Source: Amanita rubescens
Taxonomy: Eukaryota > Basidiomycota > Agaricomycetes > Agaricales > Amanitaceae
DNA: 64,000 nucleotides
Direction: 5' to 3'
Assembly: GCA_015039365.1 (NCBI GenBank)
Contig: WION01000001.1
Location: forward strand, 248,001-312,000
Shown here: in pieces, positions 11,381 through 23,039 of the stretch
Layout: every line of letters starts with the position of its first letter
How positions within the stretch are numbered: the first letter of the stretch is position 1
Position numbers and translations under genes: made by a program
Notes under the pieces: model-generated
Database searches by the model: none
What the model was told of the DNA's origin: nothing
The model's input: the letters and a program-made list of their open reading frames with translations, nothing else

Positions 11381-12857
11381 ACTGGAGCCCACCGCTCGGT
11401 CCAATTCGGGTTGCACTCACGCTCATTCACGCTCGCTTTCACTTGCGCACAGCCCCGGAGGCTTTTATTCTTTTGGACGGCCCCATCAGCTCATTCCGGC
11501 TCTCATACGTCTGTTGGTTACCGCCAAACGCGCCGCATCTGTACCCAGCTCGTCGGCATGCGCAACGACATCACTGCCTGCTTCCGGCTCTCGTCCGCTC
11601 CCATCTGCTAGTCATGCTTTGCCCCAGGTGCTGATATTCCTCTGCACAACGTTTACAGCTCGCTGCACCCTTATCGGATCCCATCGAGCTCTATCAACTG
11701 CCATCGCAGCCCATCTGCATGCACCGCACTGCAGCACGTGTCTGCCTCATGCACCACCTCTGCATTGCACTCCATCGCTCGATGACCACAGCTTGACGCG
11801 CCCCGTTCCCCTATCGGAGCCTACCAGCACCGCTGCAGCCTTATCGGACCCCATCAGCCGCCATCGCAGCCCATCCGCAGCCTACGCCTTTCCCTTGCAC
11901 ACACCTCGTGTATTGGATACTTCCGAAGTACAGCCGATTGCTCCACGCTAACCTGTCCCTTCATTCGCCAACCGAGCCGCACTCCTTCCCCCATCAACAC
12001 GCGTAGACCACGTTCCTCCCCCTCGTTTCTCTTCTCGCACTCGCCACAGCCTTCCGCCGCCACGTCCCATGCCTCTCGGACACTATCAGCACCCTCATAC
12101 ACTCCGGCGTCATTCCACCTCGGCACACGAGCAAGAATTTTTTTTTTTCAGCATTTTTTTTTCTTTTCTCCCCAGGATCGGTATACGGCGTAGCCGTATT
12201 CGTTCAAACGGCGCATTCCATGCTCAAATGGACCCTCAGCATCACGTCTCATCACCACCGGCATCCCTTCCGCACCAAGCCCCTCAACAAGCCAGCCCGA
12301 ATCGCCATAGGAGTGTGGGGGACGTTGGGTTGTTTCTGGATAACGGATATTAGTACGCACAACGCAGAATCACCTTAGGACCCTTTTTATAGCACGCAGA
12401 GCCGCCGAATGATTTACTGGAGCGCAAGGTACACCCCTCACCGAGCGGGGGTGGCCGGAAATGTGGGATGCGCACCCACACCTTTTCACTTTCTACTGCC
12501 GACGATGACTACCGCCAACATGCTGCTACTACCCTGCACCCTTGATACGCCCCTCCCCTACACTCTACCAGCCACCACATCACGCCGACCACTTCCGAGA
12601 CTACCGACGACCACTGAGCCCCTCATCGCCACTGCCGACTCCTTATTTGAATCATCGACTATCTACACATGCACGGACCCCGCCAACACTTTGTCTACGC
12701 CACCACCGGCCTCTGCTACTCGGCCGACACTACGCCTCATCTCCGACGTCCCATCCCCTCCTCGCCGACACTCCTCTCGCTTCCGACGTCCTATCTCGGT
12801 CTTCGCCAACGCGACGCAGGTTGACGAGGACGTCAACGTTTAAAAGTTCCCAGCGGG

Positions 12858-13196
12858 TGTAACGTACCGATTCCGGCTACGTTGGAATCGACACTCAAAC
12901 CTCGCCGAAACCCTCGCTCAAGCTTCCGAGACTCGGAACCTCGGATCGGAGCTCCGAGACTCGGTATCGGATACGTTTCGGACCGTATTACGCACGTAGC
13001 ACACGAGGCATGTAGTTTATATACCCCATCGTAGTTAGTTTTATACAGTTTACTTTCCCCTCACTTCGCATCTAAGTTCCTGAGCCCCGAGAGTGCGACC
13101 GAAGTTGGGCGAGCACCTTTCGGTGCTGCCGAACTCGCTCGGCAAACACCGAGCCTCGGAGGTTGCACCCAACGCAACCTCCGTTTCGTTGTTTCA
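12858..13196 (+). repeat. Right LTR, 339 bp
   Basis: Identical by eye to 11042-11380, with no substitution noticed, which implies a recent insertion. It is followed directly by GCGG and then the second half of the Helitron gene. Confidence 0.95.
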
Positions 13197-13200
13197 GCGG
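13197..13200. repeat. Target site duplication, right copy (GCGG)
   Basis: Second copy of the 4-bp sequence at 11038-11041. Counting it once brings the two Helitron reading frames back into register. Confidence 0.75.
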
Positions 13201-16200
13201 AATGAATCCATCCCAAATTAAACAACTGTTGTTATCAGTGAACCAATCACGTTTTGAAAAGAAATTGATTACCTATTTGGAAGACAACATAAGATCGAAT
13301 ATTCCATCCAATCCTGGTGACGTTGATAATGTTCCTTCATCCAACCGACATCCGAGTTCATGTCATCATGTTCAAATGCAGCCCAATGAAGAGCAACGGA
13401 CATTTGAGATCCGTCGAAAAAAGGATTTGTTTAATTTAATAAGCCAATGTCAACGCCACGCACACACCGCCACTTGTTATAAATATTGTGCTCCAAATGG
13501 CGACCGAGTCTGTCGGTTTGGTCTGGGAACGGAAACAGTAAATCCTCGCACTTTGGTCGACCGAGAAACAGGTGAAATCACGTATCAGCGTCTAGATGGA
13601 AACGTCAATCAGTACAATGAAACTATTATTGAACTTTTTCGTTGTAACATGGACTTGAAATTTATTGGATCGGGCCAAACAGCAAAGGCTATTCTTTATT
13701 ACATCACAGATTATATTTCCAAGTCGCAACTAAAAATGCATGTCATTTATGATGCACTCGAATTAGCGATCAAAAAATTACAAGATGCAGATTCTCTCAA
13801 CGCAATTTCGTCCAATTATTCGACACAAAACGCTGCACGTGCTATACTTCGGAAATCGGCCAATTCCATAATCGCACTGCAAGAACTATCCGCTCAACAA
13901 GTCGTGTTGTTGGCATTACAGGAAGCCGACCATTATACCAGTCACAAGTTTAGTTATTGTTATTGGACGTACGCAGAGCATTTTGTGAATTGTTTAAATC
14001 CTTTGTCTACAAATCATGATTCTTCAGATGACGGAAGTGCCGCCGACGACGACAATCTGGAGTTGAATGCCTCTAACACAAGAACTCTCATCGACCCTGA
14101 CTGTACTAATGAACGACCATTCGTTCGCATTTCCCATGATGCTGGACTCACAATCAAAAGTTCGCAGCTCGCCGATTATGTTTATCGCCCTATTGCATTA
14201 CAATCAATATCTTTTTGGGATTTCCTGGCATATTGTACCAAATCAAAAATGGCCTGCGACACATCTTTGACAACAGAATCTGACTTGGAGGAGAGTGGCA
14301 CTGATGACGACGTATCTGCGAACGAGGATGAGGAACAGACATTTTCGTTGGCCCGAGACGATACCTCTGAAATTAAAGACACAATCTTTGAATGCCTTAC
14401 CAAGACATCTAAACAAAAAAAACCTTTTCGTTTTCTACTGCAACATGCAGATTCGAAAAAAACTGGCATTAAAGTTTGCAACCATATAGATCGTACCGTC
14501 CCAGTCTTGATAGGACGTGGCTTTCCTCACCGTTCTGCTCCAGGTTCATTTGAGAGATACTGTCGTCTGATGCTAATTTTGTTTAAACCCTGGCGATCCC
14601 CGTTCGATCTCAAAAAAAAGGAGGAATCTTGGCCAAGGACGTTCACTCAATTCTGTGACAGTGACAACATGAACTATCAACATCTACAAATAATAAACAA
14701 CATTAACATGTTACACGAATGTAAAGAATCCCGAGATCTAGATTATCAACGGCGTTTTCGCTCTCAAAATACTATAGTTCCACAGATGATGCAAGACCGG
14801 ATCTTCGGTGAGAATTTAACGGATATTCACCATATGAATGAGCACTTGGAGGATGACAATGACGATGATCACACACAAGCCCTATTACATGTAGTGTCAA
14901 AGAAGGAACAAGAAAGAAATAGAGTTGTGAGTGATATCATTAGGAAAGGACAACTATCAGGATTGTTTGGGCTAGATAATTATCAAATTCCTGCCAGCTG
15001 TTCTGTAAATGACGTGCGCCCATCCTCATTGAGCGATCGTGAAATGGAGGGACGATGGGAATCCGAATATGAAGCACTAAAATTGCAATGGAGAGAAGAA
15101 CAAATGAAGTATGGCGCATTATACGCACTAACCGCAAATGAAGAAACTCTAACCTCAGTCCGTCAACTCAATACAACAGTTAATGAAAGTGGAGAATCAG
15201 AGATGAGGTCAATAACAACACCTCCGCAATCGCCAAACGAACTCATTTCTCACATTGCGGACAAATGGACTTTAGACGAAACTCAACGTGCCGCGTTTAC
15301 TTTAATAGCGAGACACGCTAGTGAAACAAAGCCTAAGCAATTGAAACTCTTTTTGTCGGGATCGGCAGGCTCAGGAAAATCTCAAGTGATTCGCGCCTTA
15401 CAAGATTTTTTTGCAATGAAAAGTGAAAGCAGGCGATTAAGATTAACAGCCTACACAGGTATCGCAGCATCTAATATTAACGGCGTAACTCTTCACTCGG
15501 CTCTAAATCTAAATATAAATCGTAAAAGTGGACGTCGTTCAAGCAAAACAGCTCAAGAATTGCGCGCATTATGGGCAGGGGTTGATTACCTTTTCATTGA
15601 CGAGGTCTCAATGATTAGCTGCGAATTTTTACTCCGAATCAGCGAAGCTCTTACACAAGCTACTGGCATATCAGAACCCTTTGGCGGTATCAACGTGATC
15701 TTTGCCGGAGATTTATGTCAACTGCCACCCATAAACGAAACAAAATTATTTTGGCAAGTGAAAGGTCGTAACAATGCCCTGTCAGAACGAACACAGCGAA
15801 AAATGAAGGGAAGAGCACTTTGGCTTTCGGTAGACTCCGTCATTACCCTTACAGGTAACAGCCGCCAAACCGGACCGTCTAATGAACAATTTCGTCAACT
15901 GTTGACTCGCCTTCGACACGGTTGCTGTACTCAAGATGACTTTCAACTGCTCTCCAACCGCACTATGTCTTTGTGCACTACACCCCGTACTTTAAATGAA
16001 TTTACGTCGGCGCCTATTATCGTTTCCGACAACGTTACGAAGGATCAGATCAACATCGCTCTAGCGCGACGATTCGCCGAGGCCACTAATCAAGAATTGA
16101 TCTCGTACTCGGCTGAGGACAGGGTCTCAGACCAAACGGTTGTCGATGACACAGCGTGCACGCGACTACTGAATGCGCTTCACACCGGTCACACCAATAG

Positions 16201-16867
16201 TCGGCTAAGAAAGCTTCCTATAGTTATAGGAATGCCCGTGATGATCACTCACAATGTTTGCCTAGAAGCAGGGGTTGTCAACGGCGTCATTGGCACTGTT
16301 CATGCAGTGAGGTACATCGAACACCCGATCGGATCACGTTCACTTTCATGCTGCTTGGTCCAAATTCCCGGAAAGGAAAACATAACAATGCCGAATCTTG
16401 AAAAAAATATTTTCCCAATCCTCCCGGACGTCATCTCCTTTACATTCAAAGATTCGTCCGGTTACTCGATTACGGTTACTCGAAAACAATGTCCTATTTT
16501 ACCAGCTTTTGCTATGACGGCTCACAAATCACAAGGTCAAACCATGGAGAAAGCAATTATTGATTTTGAATCGTGCAGGGGAACAGAGGCGCCCTACGTA
16601 ATGGCATCACGGGTGAGATCTCTGGCAGGACTACTCATTTTCAGACCTTTCAGCATGAAAAAAATCCGTTGCAACACATCGGAGGACATGAGGAAGGAAG
16701 ATGAAAGACTTAAAAAAATAAACGACACCACACTTCAACGAATCTCACTCATGCATACCCATAAACGGCCTAGAGACGACGACCCAACATCAGCAGAAGC
16801 ACCTCCAACCCAAAAAAGGCGATTAGCACACGTTTCGCGTGACAAAAACATGTCACAACTGGAATAA
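13197..16867 (+). pseudogene. Helitron Rep-helicase, C-terminal half (two-Tyr motif and PIF1 helicase)
   Basis: The continuation of the Rep-helicase begins at MNPSQIKQLL (ATG 13202) and runs to TAA at 16865. The upstream part of the open frame (13163-13196) lies in the LTR and is not native. Rep motif 3 is AILYYITDYISK, with the paired catalytic tyrosines at about 13700 and 13712. The PIF1-like SF1B helicase begins near 15250: Q-motif TLDETQRAAF, Walker A GSAGSGKSQ, Walker B YLFIDEVSMI, GDLCQLPPI, and the late motif AHKSQGQTMEKAIID followed by ASRVRS. The basic C-terminus KRPRDDD and PPTQKRR could serve in nuclear import. The frame is fully open. The first half and this half are separated only by the LTR element. 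Confidence 0.9.
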
Positions 16868-16968
16868 ACCTTGGCGAGACACACTCTCCTCAAACGTCAT
16901 CAACCGCTCCAATCAAAATTTCAACTAAACCTTTTCTTCGACAAAAATGGGGGGCATGCGACATGAGT

Positions 16969-16986
16969 GGGGTGCCAAAGCACCCC
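16969..16986 (+). other. Perfect stem-loop after the helicase gene
   Basis: GGGGTGC, loop CAAA, GCACCCC: a 7-bp perfect stem about 100 bases after the helicase stop. Helitron 3' ends carry such a hairpin shortly before CTRR, but the following bases (GATCGACATAG) have no CTRR, so the assignment as the terminus is not supported. It could be a 3' processing or regulatory structure. Confidence 0.4.
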
Positions 16987-17088
16987 GATCGACATAGATT
17001 TGGGAATCACTTATAACGCAAGACGTGCAATTGAGCTATATTCCCCTCGTTAATCCCAAACACCCAAGTGACCTCGCCTACAGTGCTC

Positions 17089-18598
17089 ATGGCCGCATTG
17101 TCCGCTTACCTTGGTTATCAAGAGAGAACCACAAGTGGTTTATATGATAAAATTTTTCAAAAACTGCAAGACCTCAATCCTTACCTCTTAGCGAATCTGA
17201 CCTGGGACACTGACTTCAAACATGATCCCGCGTATGCACGTGAATTTATTCATACATCAAATGGAGGACGCTTCTCCACATTCATTTTTGGCGAAATCGC
17301 TCCTGTAATCGATGGTACCATACATTCGGCAATGGGAAACCACTTCGTTGGAACGGCGCCTAAATACGTCAGTTGCCCTTATATTTCTCTGCTAATTTTC
17401 ACACTAACCAAATGAAGTTCTCCCGCGTTACTGACGATTCAACAATAAAAGACATCTTTATGCTACGGTCGCCCACGGAGGCTCCAGAAAACCTGAAACT
17501 CCTATTCGAATATCAACTAGCGGTTTTAAACAACATGCGAGAACATGATGCTGTAGTCGAAGATAGTAAAGGCATTCCGATTACGCACGTCACGGAAATC
17601 ATCCGCTCTGTGGATGAAGTTTCGCAACCAAACCTCATCGCGGCTCATATAGGTCCAAAATATGTCATCCCAAAGCACCTCGCAACCGTCGTTCCGTCTA
17701 ATGCCCATAAATCAAAACCCAAAGCTAAACGGGTGTACGCAGAACGAAACGAAATAAGTAATCCCGACCCTACGCCGTCTAATCCCGATACAGGCTCGGT
17801 GGTCACGCCGTCGGGTACATTTTTATCACATCTTCAATTTTTCCTATTTTCATTAACATTACTCTGCTAGATGTCACGATCGGAGAGTTGTACGATCCGC
17901 GACTGCTTCCCGACTACGGAGGACCAATGTTCCGTCACACACATGCAAAATTAGTACAAAAGGACATGACTGACGAAGATGGAAATTTAATCCCAGCATG
18001 GCAAACATACGACAAACTCAGAGCGGGGACTCTCGTTTTGATGAAAGGACAAATCACCATGTACCAAATGGAGGACAAGCAGAAAGACGGAATTAAAAAA
18101 GTGACTTCTTTTTTTCAAATGTTCAGATGAGAAGCGCTCACTACAACCAGTTCTACCACTTCAACATGCACCGAACATACGTCTTGGCGCGGTCTGATGA
18201 ACCGATGGAAGTTAAAGAGATCCCTCGTCTTCCAAACTTTATGACAGAAATGCAGGCTCCAACGAAAAGGGATGCGGCTGATGACGTATTGGACAGTGTT
18301 TTCTCCCTCAAACGCTCTAAAAACTCCTTGGAAGACTCGGTTGCATCCTCGAGTTCTCGAGAACCTGGCGAGTCTTCATCAGCACATACAGAAGCGCCTA
18401 AGGTGCGTAGGGCAAACCGTTAAGAACCTCATATCTGACAATCGAAAAAAGAAGGTGGTCAATCCACGAAAAGGCAAAACAACGAGGACCAAAAAAAACG
18501 ATGGGAAACAAAAGGATAAGAACCCAAATGATGCAGACGACATAGTAGAACATAATGATGACGAAGACGCAATGCCCATCGACGATAACGTTGAATAA
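17089..18598 (+). CDS. Unrecognised protein, possible Helitron accessory gene, with basic then acidic tail
   Basis: A spliced gene beginning MAALSAYLGYQERTTSGLYD. Exon 1 (17089 to ~17369) joins after APKY to FSRVTDDSTIKDIFMLRSP. A second intron (after about 17815, acceptor TGCTAG near 17871) leads to VTIGELYDPRLLPDYGG, then LRAGTLVLMKGQITMYQM. A short interruption near 18100-18126 precedes HYNQFYHFNMHRTYVLA. A 52-nt intron near 18401-18452 leads to a Lys/Arg-rich stretch and an Asp/Glu-rich end (PIDDNVE). The third segment has the look of a single OB-type beta barrel, which would suit a single-strand DNA-binding helper, but this is inference only. It lies 220 bp after the helicase on the same strand. 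The 26-nt gap near 18101-18126 is too short for a normal intron and needs checking. Confidence 0.55.
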
Positions 18599-18930
18599 AT
18601 ATTGGGTGTCGTTCTCAGCAAACCCCAATTACAACCTTTTTTCTTTCACAATAATTCGGACTTTCTTTCCTTACCGCAATGCAGCATGTCAACATATTCA
18701 TGATGCCCCCCTATGCCTATAATTACAGAACGTTCTAGTTAAACTTGTATTCGCATCACATAAATTAAGATTAATATTAACGCTGCCTCGTTTTCGGACT
18801 CCGCTAGGCACGACATTCACTCTCCCATCCCATGTATCGCCCACATCCAATTCGACAAATCATTTGAAGTTTCGTGGTGCCAATGAAACAGACCCTACAA
18901 AAATTCAAAAATGTACACGTGAAGCAGACA

Positions 18931-18941
18931 ACTATATAAAT
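18931..18941 (+). promoter_or_regulatory. TATA-like element
   Basis: ACTATATAAAT lies about 125-190 bp upstream of the possible starts (19065 or 19125) of the first small-family gene. Similar TATA-like strings precede other family members (for example CCTATAAATC at 21501). Confidence 0.3.
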
Positions 18942-19124
18942 GTTATGGGAGAACAGTCCCATCCATCCATTCCGCGTAATCCCATATGTGTCTTCCAACC
19001 ACATTTATATTCGAAGAAAAACAAACAAAGGGTTCTACTCATTATCACATCTTAATCCTTAACAATGAAGACAAAGAAAACGTACGTGACTAAAGAGTTG
19101 CCTTGTAAATTTCGGTACAGAATC

Positions 19125-19669
19125 ATGATTTTGCTTAGGCGTCAAACGAAAACTGACAATGAAATCGCACGTCCTCCATGCTTTTTCGCAACCGATGATT
19201 TTTCCTGTCGGCTTCTGTCAAACATGATCCAACAAGACGAGGTGAGAAACAACAACAATTTCGACATCTCGTCTGAGCTAAAGCAACATATCTCTAAACG
19301 CAGACACAACTAGTCACTGGGCTTTTATATGGAGTCCAGTGCACGACACCAGTTGAAGTCCCAATTCCGAAGTTGAAAGATATAGATGGATGGGACTACT
19401 CAACCTGGATATCTTTCAACAATGACAGTACCATCAAAACACGACCTCTCCTCATCGAAAACGGAGACGAGTACCGAAGAAGCTTTCTCATACTACATTT
19501 GCAACAATCCTCAATTCCTGAATGGTACGAAAACCAACTTTTATCAACAATGACTTTCAAGTGGCGAGGAAACGTCCTCCTACTGAACGCCAACGGCAAC
19601 TGGCCTTCCAATTTCACCATCGCTCCAAATGAAATCACAAAGTCTCTATCGATCCTTCACCACTATTAA
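19125..19669 (+). CDS. Small tandem-family protein, copy 1 (divergent, unrecognised family)
   Basis: Exon 1 (ATG 19125, or in-frame ATG 19065) ends SNMIQQDE at a GTGAGA donor. A 61-nt intron ends ACGCAG near 19302, and exon 2 runs TQLVTGLLYGVQCTTPVEVPI to the stop at 19667. It shares the family pattern (copies 2, 3, 5 and 7): G-L/I-Y then x-V-x-VP, then an acidic-aromatic run with TWI or AWI (here DYSTWISF), a basic/aromatic strand, then GNVLLLNANGNWPSNFT aligned with GDILMLK...VTDAD. No known domain is recognised. Its two-exon structure matches the others in size and intron position. Confidence 0.55.
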
Positions 19670-19898
19670 TGACGCGCTTCGTCGTAGACTCCATCAATAT
19701 GTATTATGAAATTGAACATAATGAGACAATCCTCTTTCTTCGTCCGGAGTTCGATTGAGAGGCGTGAAAACAAACCAATCCTGCTGCTTGGGGACGACCC
19801 CAAAAAAAACACCCTGACTCACAGCTGAAATATAAAGACAATCATAACAGACCAGAATCGTCTCTCTTCTGACACGCGACGACCTTTCACGTCTCAAC

Positions 19899-20429
19899 AT
19901 GCAAACGCCTCACACTATTGCTTTCAACGCTATAGAAGAGAAGGCTCTGTCCGTCGAAAAAGCATTGAAGCAACAAAACGGCATAAACAAAGTTCGCATT
20001 CTCGTCCTACCGCATTAGTATACGTCACATACTGACGCGATGACGCAGGCATTCCGCCGTTGTATTCTAATTTCCAACCAATGGAAAACAGCGAATATTG
20101 TTCCTGTGCCATTGAAAAAGAAGGAGGAATGGAACACAAACAAAATCGTTGACACACAGCTGCAGATCGAGACGTGGATCAAACTACCCGTCGAGAACAT
20201 ACGCGCTTCACAACGCAAATGGTACCTCATCACTAAACAATCCGATTCGTTTCTTGTGTTTTACTACGCAAAGGCCGACACAACCGACGAAAATGACAGG
20301 AACACCATCGCGTCGAAAGTCCAGACAATCGATGACATCCTCTACGTAAAGCTGGCGAACAACCAAATAGTTGACGTGGATGGTGACGACATTGAACCTA
20401 TGATGATGAATCTGAATTTTATTTTGTAA
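19899..20429 (+). CDS. Small tandem-family protein, copy 2 (unrecognised family)
   Basis: Exon 1 (19899-19991, 31 codons) begins MQTPHTIAFNAIEEKAL. A 57-nt intron with branch ATACTGAC is followed by exon 2 (20049-20429), which starts AFRRCILISNQWKTANIVPVP. Family landmarks are IETWIKLP, the aromatic/basic strand KWYLITKQSDSFLVFYYA, and the end motif IDDILYVKLANNQIVDVDGD. The protein is about 157 residues with no signal peptide or membrane segment. Function is unknown. It is a likely intact member of the array. Confidence 0.65.
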
Positions 20430-20728
20430 TAACACGTCAATGTCTAAAACGATTGTAATGACATCAGACAATTAAAAAACAAAATTCAGCCTTATAGAAC
20501 CTAGTGAAATTTGTCACGTGAAACGGCTTGCCGTCTCCAGTGAACGCAGTGATCGCCGCAACCCTCCCCCCACCTCCTTAATTGCGGGATTTGGACCTCA
20601 GACCATTGTAAATTGGGTCATCAGCATATTCAACTCTCTTTTCTCCCCCAAAATGAGTTTCAGATTCGTCTTAAATATGTCCCCGTCGCAGTTTTTTTTC
20701 TAACCCCTTCCTCTTCCAGTACCACGTC

Positions 20729-21233
20729 ATGCTTCATAAAAGAAACGTTGTCCCTTTTGATTTCGTTGAATCTACCAACGCCCATGTCGTGGGCACCTTA
20801 ATCGGCGAAAACAGCGTATGCATTCTTAATCATTCTCAATATCTTTTTTTTAATGTAATGTTGGCAGCACGACGCGCGCATCGGCATATATATCAATAAT
20901 AAATGGACTGCACAAATTGTTACCGTCCCCTTGAAAGAAGACTGGAGTGAAACAGTCGTCCCCGCTCAACCGGATTTATTCCGTTTGGACGCATGGATCA
21001 AGGAACCCGCCAGTCCCCCTAACCTGTACTGGACGCGAGTCACGAAACAATGTGCAAATTATATTGTGCATTACATGTTGGCGACCACGAACCCGTTTTC
21101 CTCGGCTTTTTTGACGACCCGTATCGAGTACATAGGAGGCATTTTGATGTTGAAGATCGAAGATGACATGGTGGTCAGCGTTACCGACGCAGATATCACC
21201 GACGCGATGGATTTCATTGACCGTCTTATCTGA
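20729..21233 (+). CDS. Small tandem-family protein, copy 3 (unrecognised family)
   Basis: Exon 1 (20729-20815, 29 codons) reads MLHKRNVVPFDFVEST and ends GENS. A 52-nt intron leads to exon 2 (20868-21233) starting HDARIGIYINNKWTAQ. The two exons are in phase, giving about 150 residues. The core is LDAWIKEP, then YWTRVTKQCANYIVHYM, TRIEYIGGILMLKIEDDMVV and SVTDADITDAM. It is the best reference member together with copy 7, with which it shares most of exon 2. No known family is recognised. The alternating beta pattern and conserved VTDAD suggest a small alpha/beta fold, which is inference. Confidence 0.68.
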
Positions 21234-21289
21234 TCCTTTTTTGGGGGGGTGATGTTACGCACGTACTGCCCTACGTAAACAGATTCATT

Positions 21290-21500
21290 AATGGTTGGAG
21301 TCGTCGAATTTGATAATTTGAAACCTGAATCGTCTTAGAGTGCCCTTGACGTCAAAAACGTCTACTGTTTTCATCATAACACAAATGAAGGGGTAACGTG
21401 CTTCTCGTGACGATGGGTGCACCGGTGATAACTGGCCTTCAAATCTCACAATCTCGGTGGAGAACGTTCGAGCCAGTCTACCGTTTGATAACGAAAAATA
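21290..21500 (+). pseudogene. Decayed copy 4 of the small tandem family
   Basis: Between intact copies 3 and 5, one plus-strand frame reads DNWPSNLTISVENVRASL. It matches NGNWPSNFTIAPNEITKSL of copy 1. Upstream frames are broken by stops and shifts, so only the last third is readable. Limits are approximate. Confidence 0.5.
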
Positions 21501-21574
21501 CCTATAAATCAGTGAGTCAATGCCAATAAAAAGTGAAACCAGGAGACATTCTAGCTTGCACATTGTTTCTGACC

Positions 21575-22086
21575 ATGACACAACACTCACGTACCTTCCT
21601 ACCCTTCGACTTCGTGACCGCAACTACTGCGTCCGTCAAATCGCATGAAAACGCGACCAACCCAGACGTATGATTTCTTCTTTTTCTTTAAAAAAAAAAA
21701 AACTAATGATGAATTAGTTCAACAGGTGTATCGCGATATATATCTCAAACGATTGGAAAACATCTCACGCCGTACCGGTTCCATGCTTAACGAACATGAC
21801 AACAGGTGTTTTTCCTGCCGACCCCGAACTGTTCTCTTTCGAGACATGGATCAAACAACCGAATGGGCCTCCAGACTTGATTTGGGAACGCGTGACAAAA
21901 AAAACAAGTCGATTCATCATACACTACATGTCGGCCAAATATAAAAAAAAAAAGAACACGATAAATTCAAGACAAGCGCGATACATAGGAGACATTCTGG
22001 TACTTAAACTGCACAAGAACGTCGTAGTTGACGTTACAGATGAAGAAGGAAGAAATGGATTAAAGTACCTAGATGAAATTTTTTAA
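21575..22086 (+). CDS. Small tandem-family protein, copy 5 (unrecognised family)
   Basis: Exon 1 (21575-21667, 31 codons) begins MTQHSRTFLPFDFVTATTAS. The acceptor GAATTAG at 21717 keeps frame into exon 2 (21718-22086): FNRCIAIYISNDWKTSHAVP. Then come FSFETWIKQPNGPPDLIWER, VTKKTSRFIIHYMSA and ARYIGDILVLKLHKNVVVDV, ending VTDEEG...YLDEIF. A second possible acceptor 12 bases further on would break the frame, which decided the intron. A TATA-like CCTATAAATC lies 70 bp upstream. The gene appears intact and its function is unknown. Confidence 0.65.
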
Positions 22087-22426
22087 TTCACGTTTGTTGC
22101 AGCCTGACAATAAATTCTGAACATACCGACGGATCTCGGCTACATCCTGATCTGGAAAAAGCGAGCTCCATCTTCTTGTTCTTCTATTCGCTCCTTCATC
22201 ATGTCGTTCCTAGCCTCAACACATTCTCTGCCAACCCCATTTTTTTTTCAAATTGTAGACTCAAGAGTGACGCGACGGACGTCTCAGTCCGTTTCAATTG
22301 ATCAACAGCAATCCCCTTTTTTTTGAAAACCGTCACCCTCAAAAAAAAATTTGGCGCGGTACATAAATACGTCTGGTCGTTTTTTTACCCTCAAACCCCT
22401 TATCATCGTTCAGCCAAGTCACTCTC

Positions 22427-22516
22427 ATGATGCGAAGAAGAAACGTTATTCCTTTTGACTTCCTGGAGGCTAATAGTTCGTTCATTGCTGCAACTGTTTG
22501 GGATGAAGACTTGTAG
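22427..22516 (+). pseudogene. Orphan first exon of the small tandem family (copy 6)
   Basis: MMRRRNVIPFDFLEANSSF and the following residues give 29 codons, the same length as exon 1 of copy 3, with the shared N-V-x-PFDF core. It is cut right after codon 29 by TAG where a GT donor is expected. Unrelated sequence then follows for 2.3 kb. Confidence 0.6.
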
Positions 22517-23039
22517 ATGTGGGCCACCAAGTGGCAGATCCGAGGCCCTGTTTTTTCTCATTGGATATGATTTGCAGTACTATGTAGTATGTACTATGAA
22601 GAGTAACTTCTTGTTATGAAATTGCTTGCATTCTACTCGATACAATATCCAGTTACTATTACTAATATAGTATTATTATATATGACAAATGTGTGACCTA
22701 TTGTCAATGTAAACTGGTGAAACATGGCAATGTGAGCATGACAGCGATGCGGTGCGCACGTGAGGTGGATGTGAGCGTAAGAGCAGGAGGGTCGCAGGTG
22801 GGTGTAGAGGGTCCCGTGTGGACCGTGGTTGTCAGGGGTGCCAGTTGGCGGGATTAGGGTGCTGGCAGGCATTGAGGGTAGCTGGGTAGCGCAAATAGAT
22901 GGTCAGCACCGTCAAATGGGAGCAAGGGAGCACATACCTGGTGTCGTTACTGGCGGTACTCACATGCAGGTGTCAATCGCTGCGGTGGGGAGTGGCGGTA
23001 CTGTGCTACGATTTGCAAGGTGTGACCGGGAGATGCGGT
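22517..23039. other. No gene recognised
   Basis: Left part of the unrelated 2.3-kb block that follows the orphan exon. Both strands have only short frames, and no repeat boundary was found. Confidence 0.3.

Larger units (their letters stand above)
11042..13196 (+). mobile_element. Non-autonomous LTR retrotransposon-like element nested in the Helitron
   Basis: The 2,155-bp element has two 339-bp direct repeats, each beginning TG and ending CA, and is flanked by a 4-bp duplication. The 1,477-bp interior (11381-12857) has no reverse transcriptase, protease, integrase or Gag signature. Its open frames are Ser/Pro/Thr/Ala-rich and run into the LTRs, so they look like chance frames in GC-rich DNA. 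It is therefore a LARD/TRIM-like passenger mobilised by another element's enzymes. The interior has partly repeated CATCGCAGCCCATC blocks and poly-T tracts near 12137-12170. Orientation is uncertain, because a primer-binding site (bases after 11380, CTGGAGCCC) and polypurine tract are not clear. Confidence 0.85.
8307..16867 (+). mobile_element. Helitron (autonomous type, Rep-helicase) interrupted by a nested LTR element
   Basis: A Rep-helicase coding region of about 2,150 residues is present in two halves on the plus strand. It carries an HUH Rep motif, a two-tyrosine Rep motif and a PIF1-like helicase, which together define Helitrons. The terminal TC and hairpin-CTRR ends were not found, so the coordinates cover only the coding part. 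The flanking genes at 17-25 kb may be inside or outside the element. Apart from the nested element I saw no stop or frameshift in either half, suggesting recent activity before the insertion. Confidence 0.85.

Noticed and set aside
11277..12862. Open frames of 95-224 codons inside the LTR element
   Set aside because: Ser/Pro/Ala-rich in several overlapping frames, partly within the LTR, with no Gag, protease, RT or integrase motif; expected by chance in stop-poor GC-rich DNA.
16969..16986. Hairpin as the definite Helitron 3' terminus
   Set aside because: No CTRR follows within the usual distance, so it is listed only as a stem-loop.
21288..21623. 111-codon minus-strand frame
   Set aside because: It lies opposite a decayed plus-strand copy of the small gene family and the first exon of copy 5; the plus-strand reading has the family motif.
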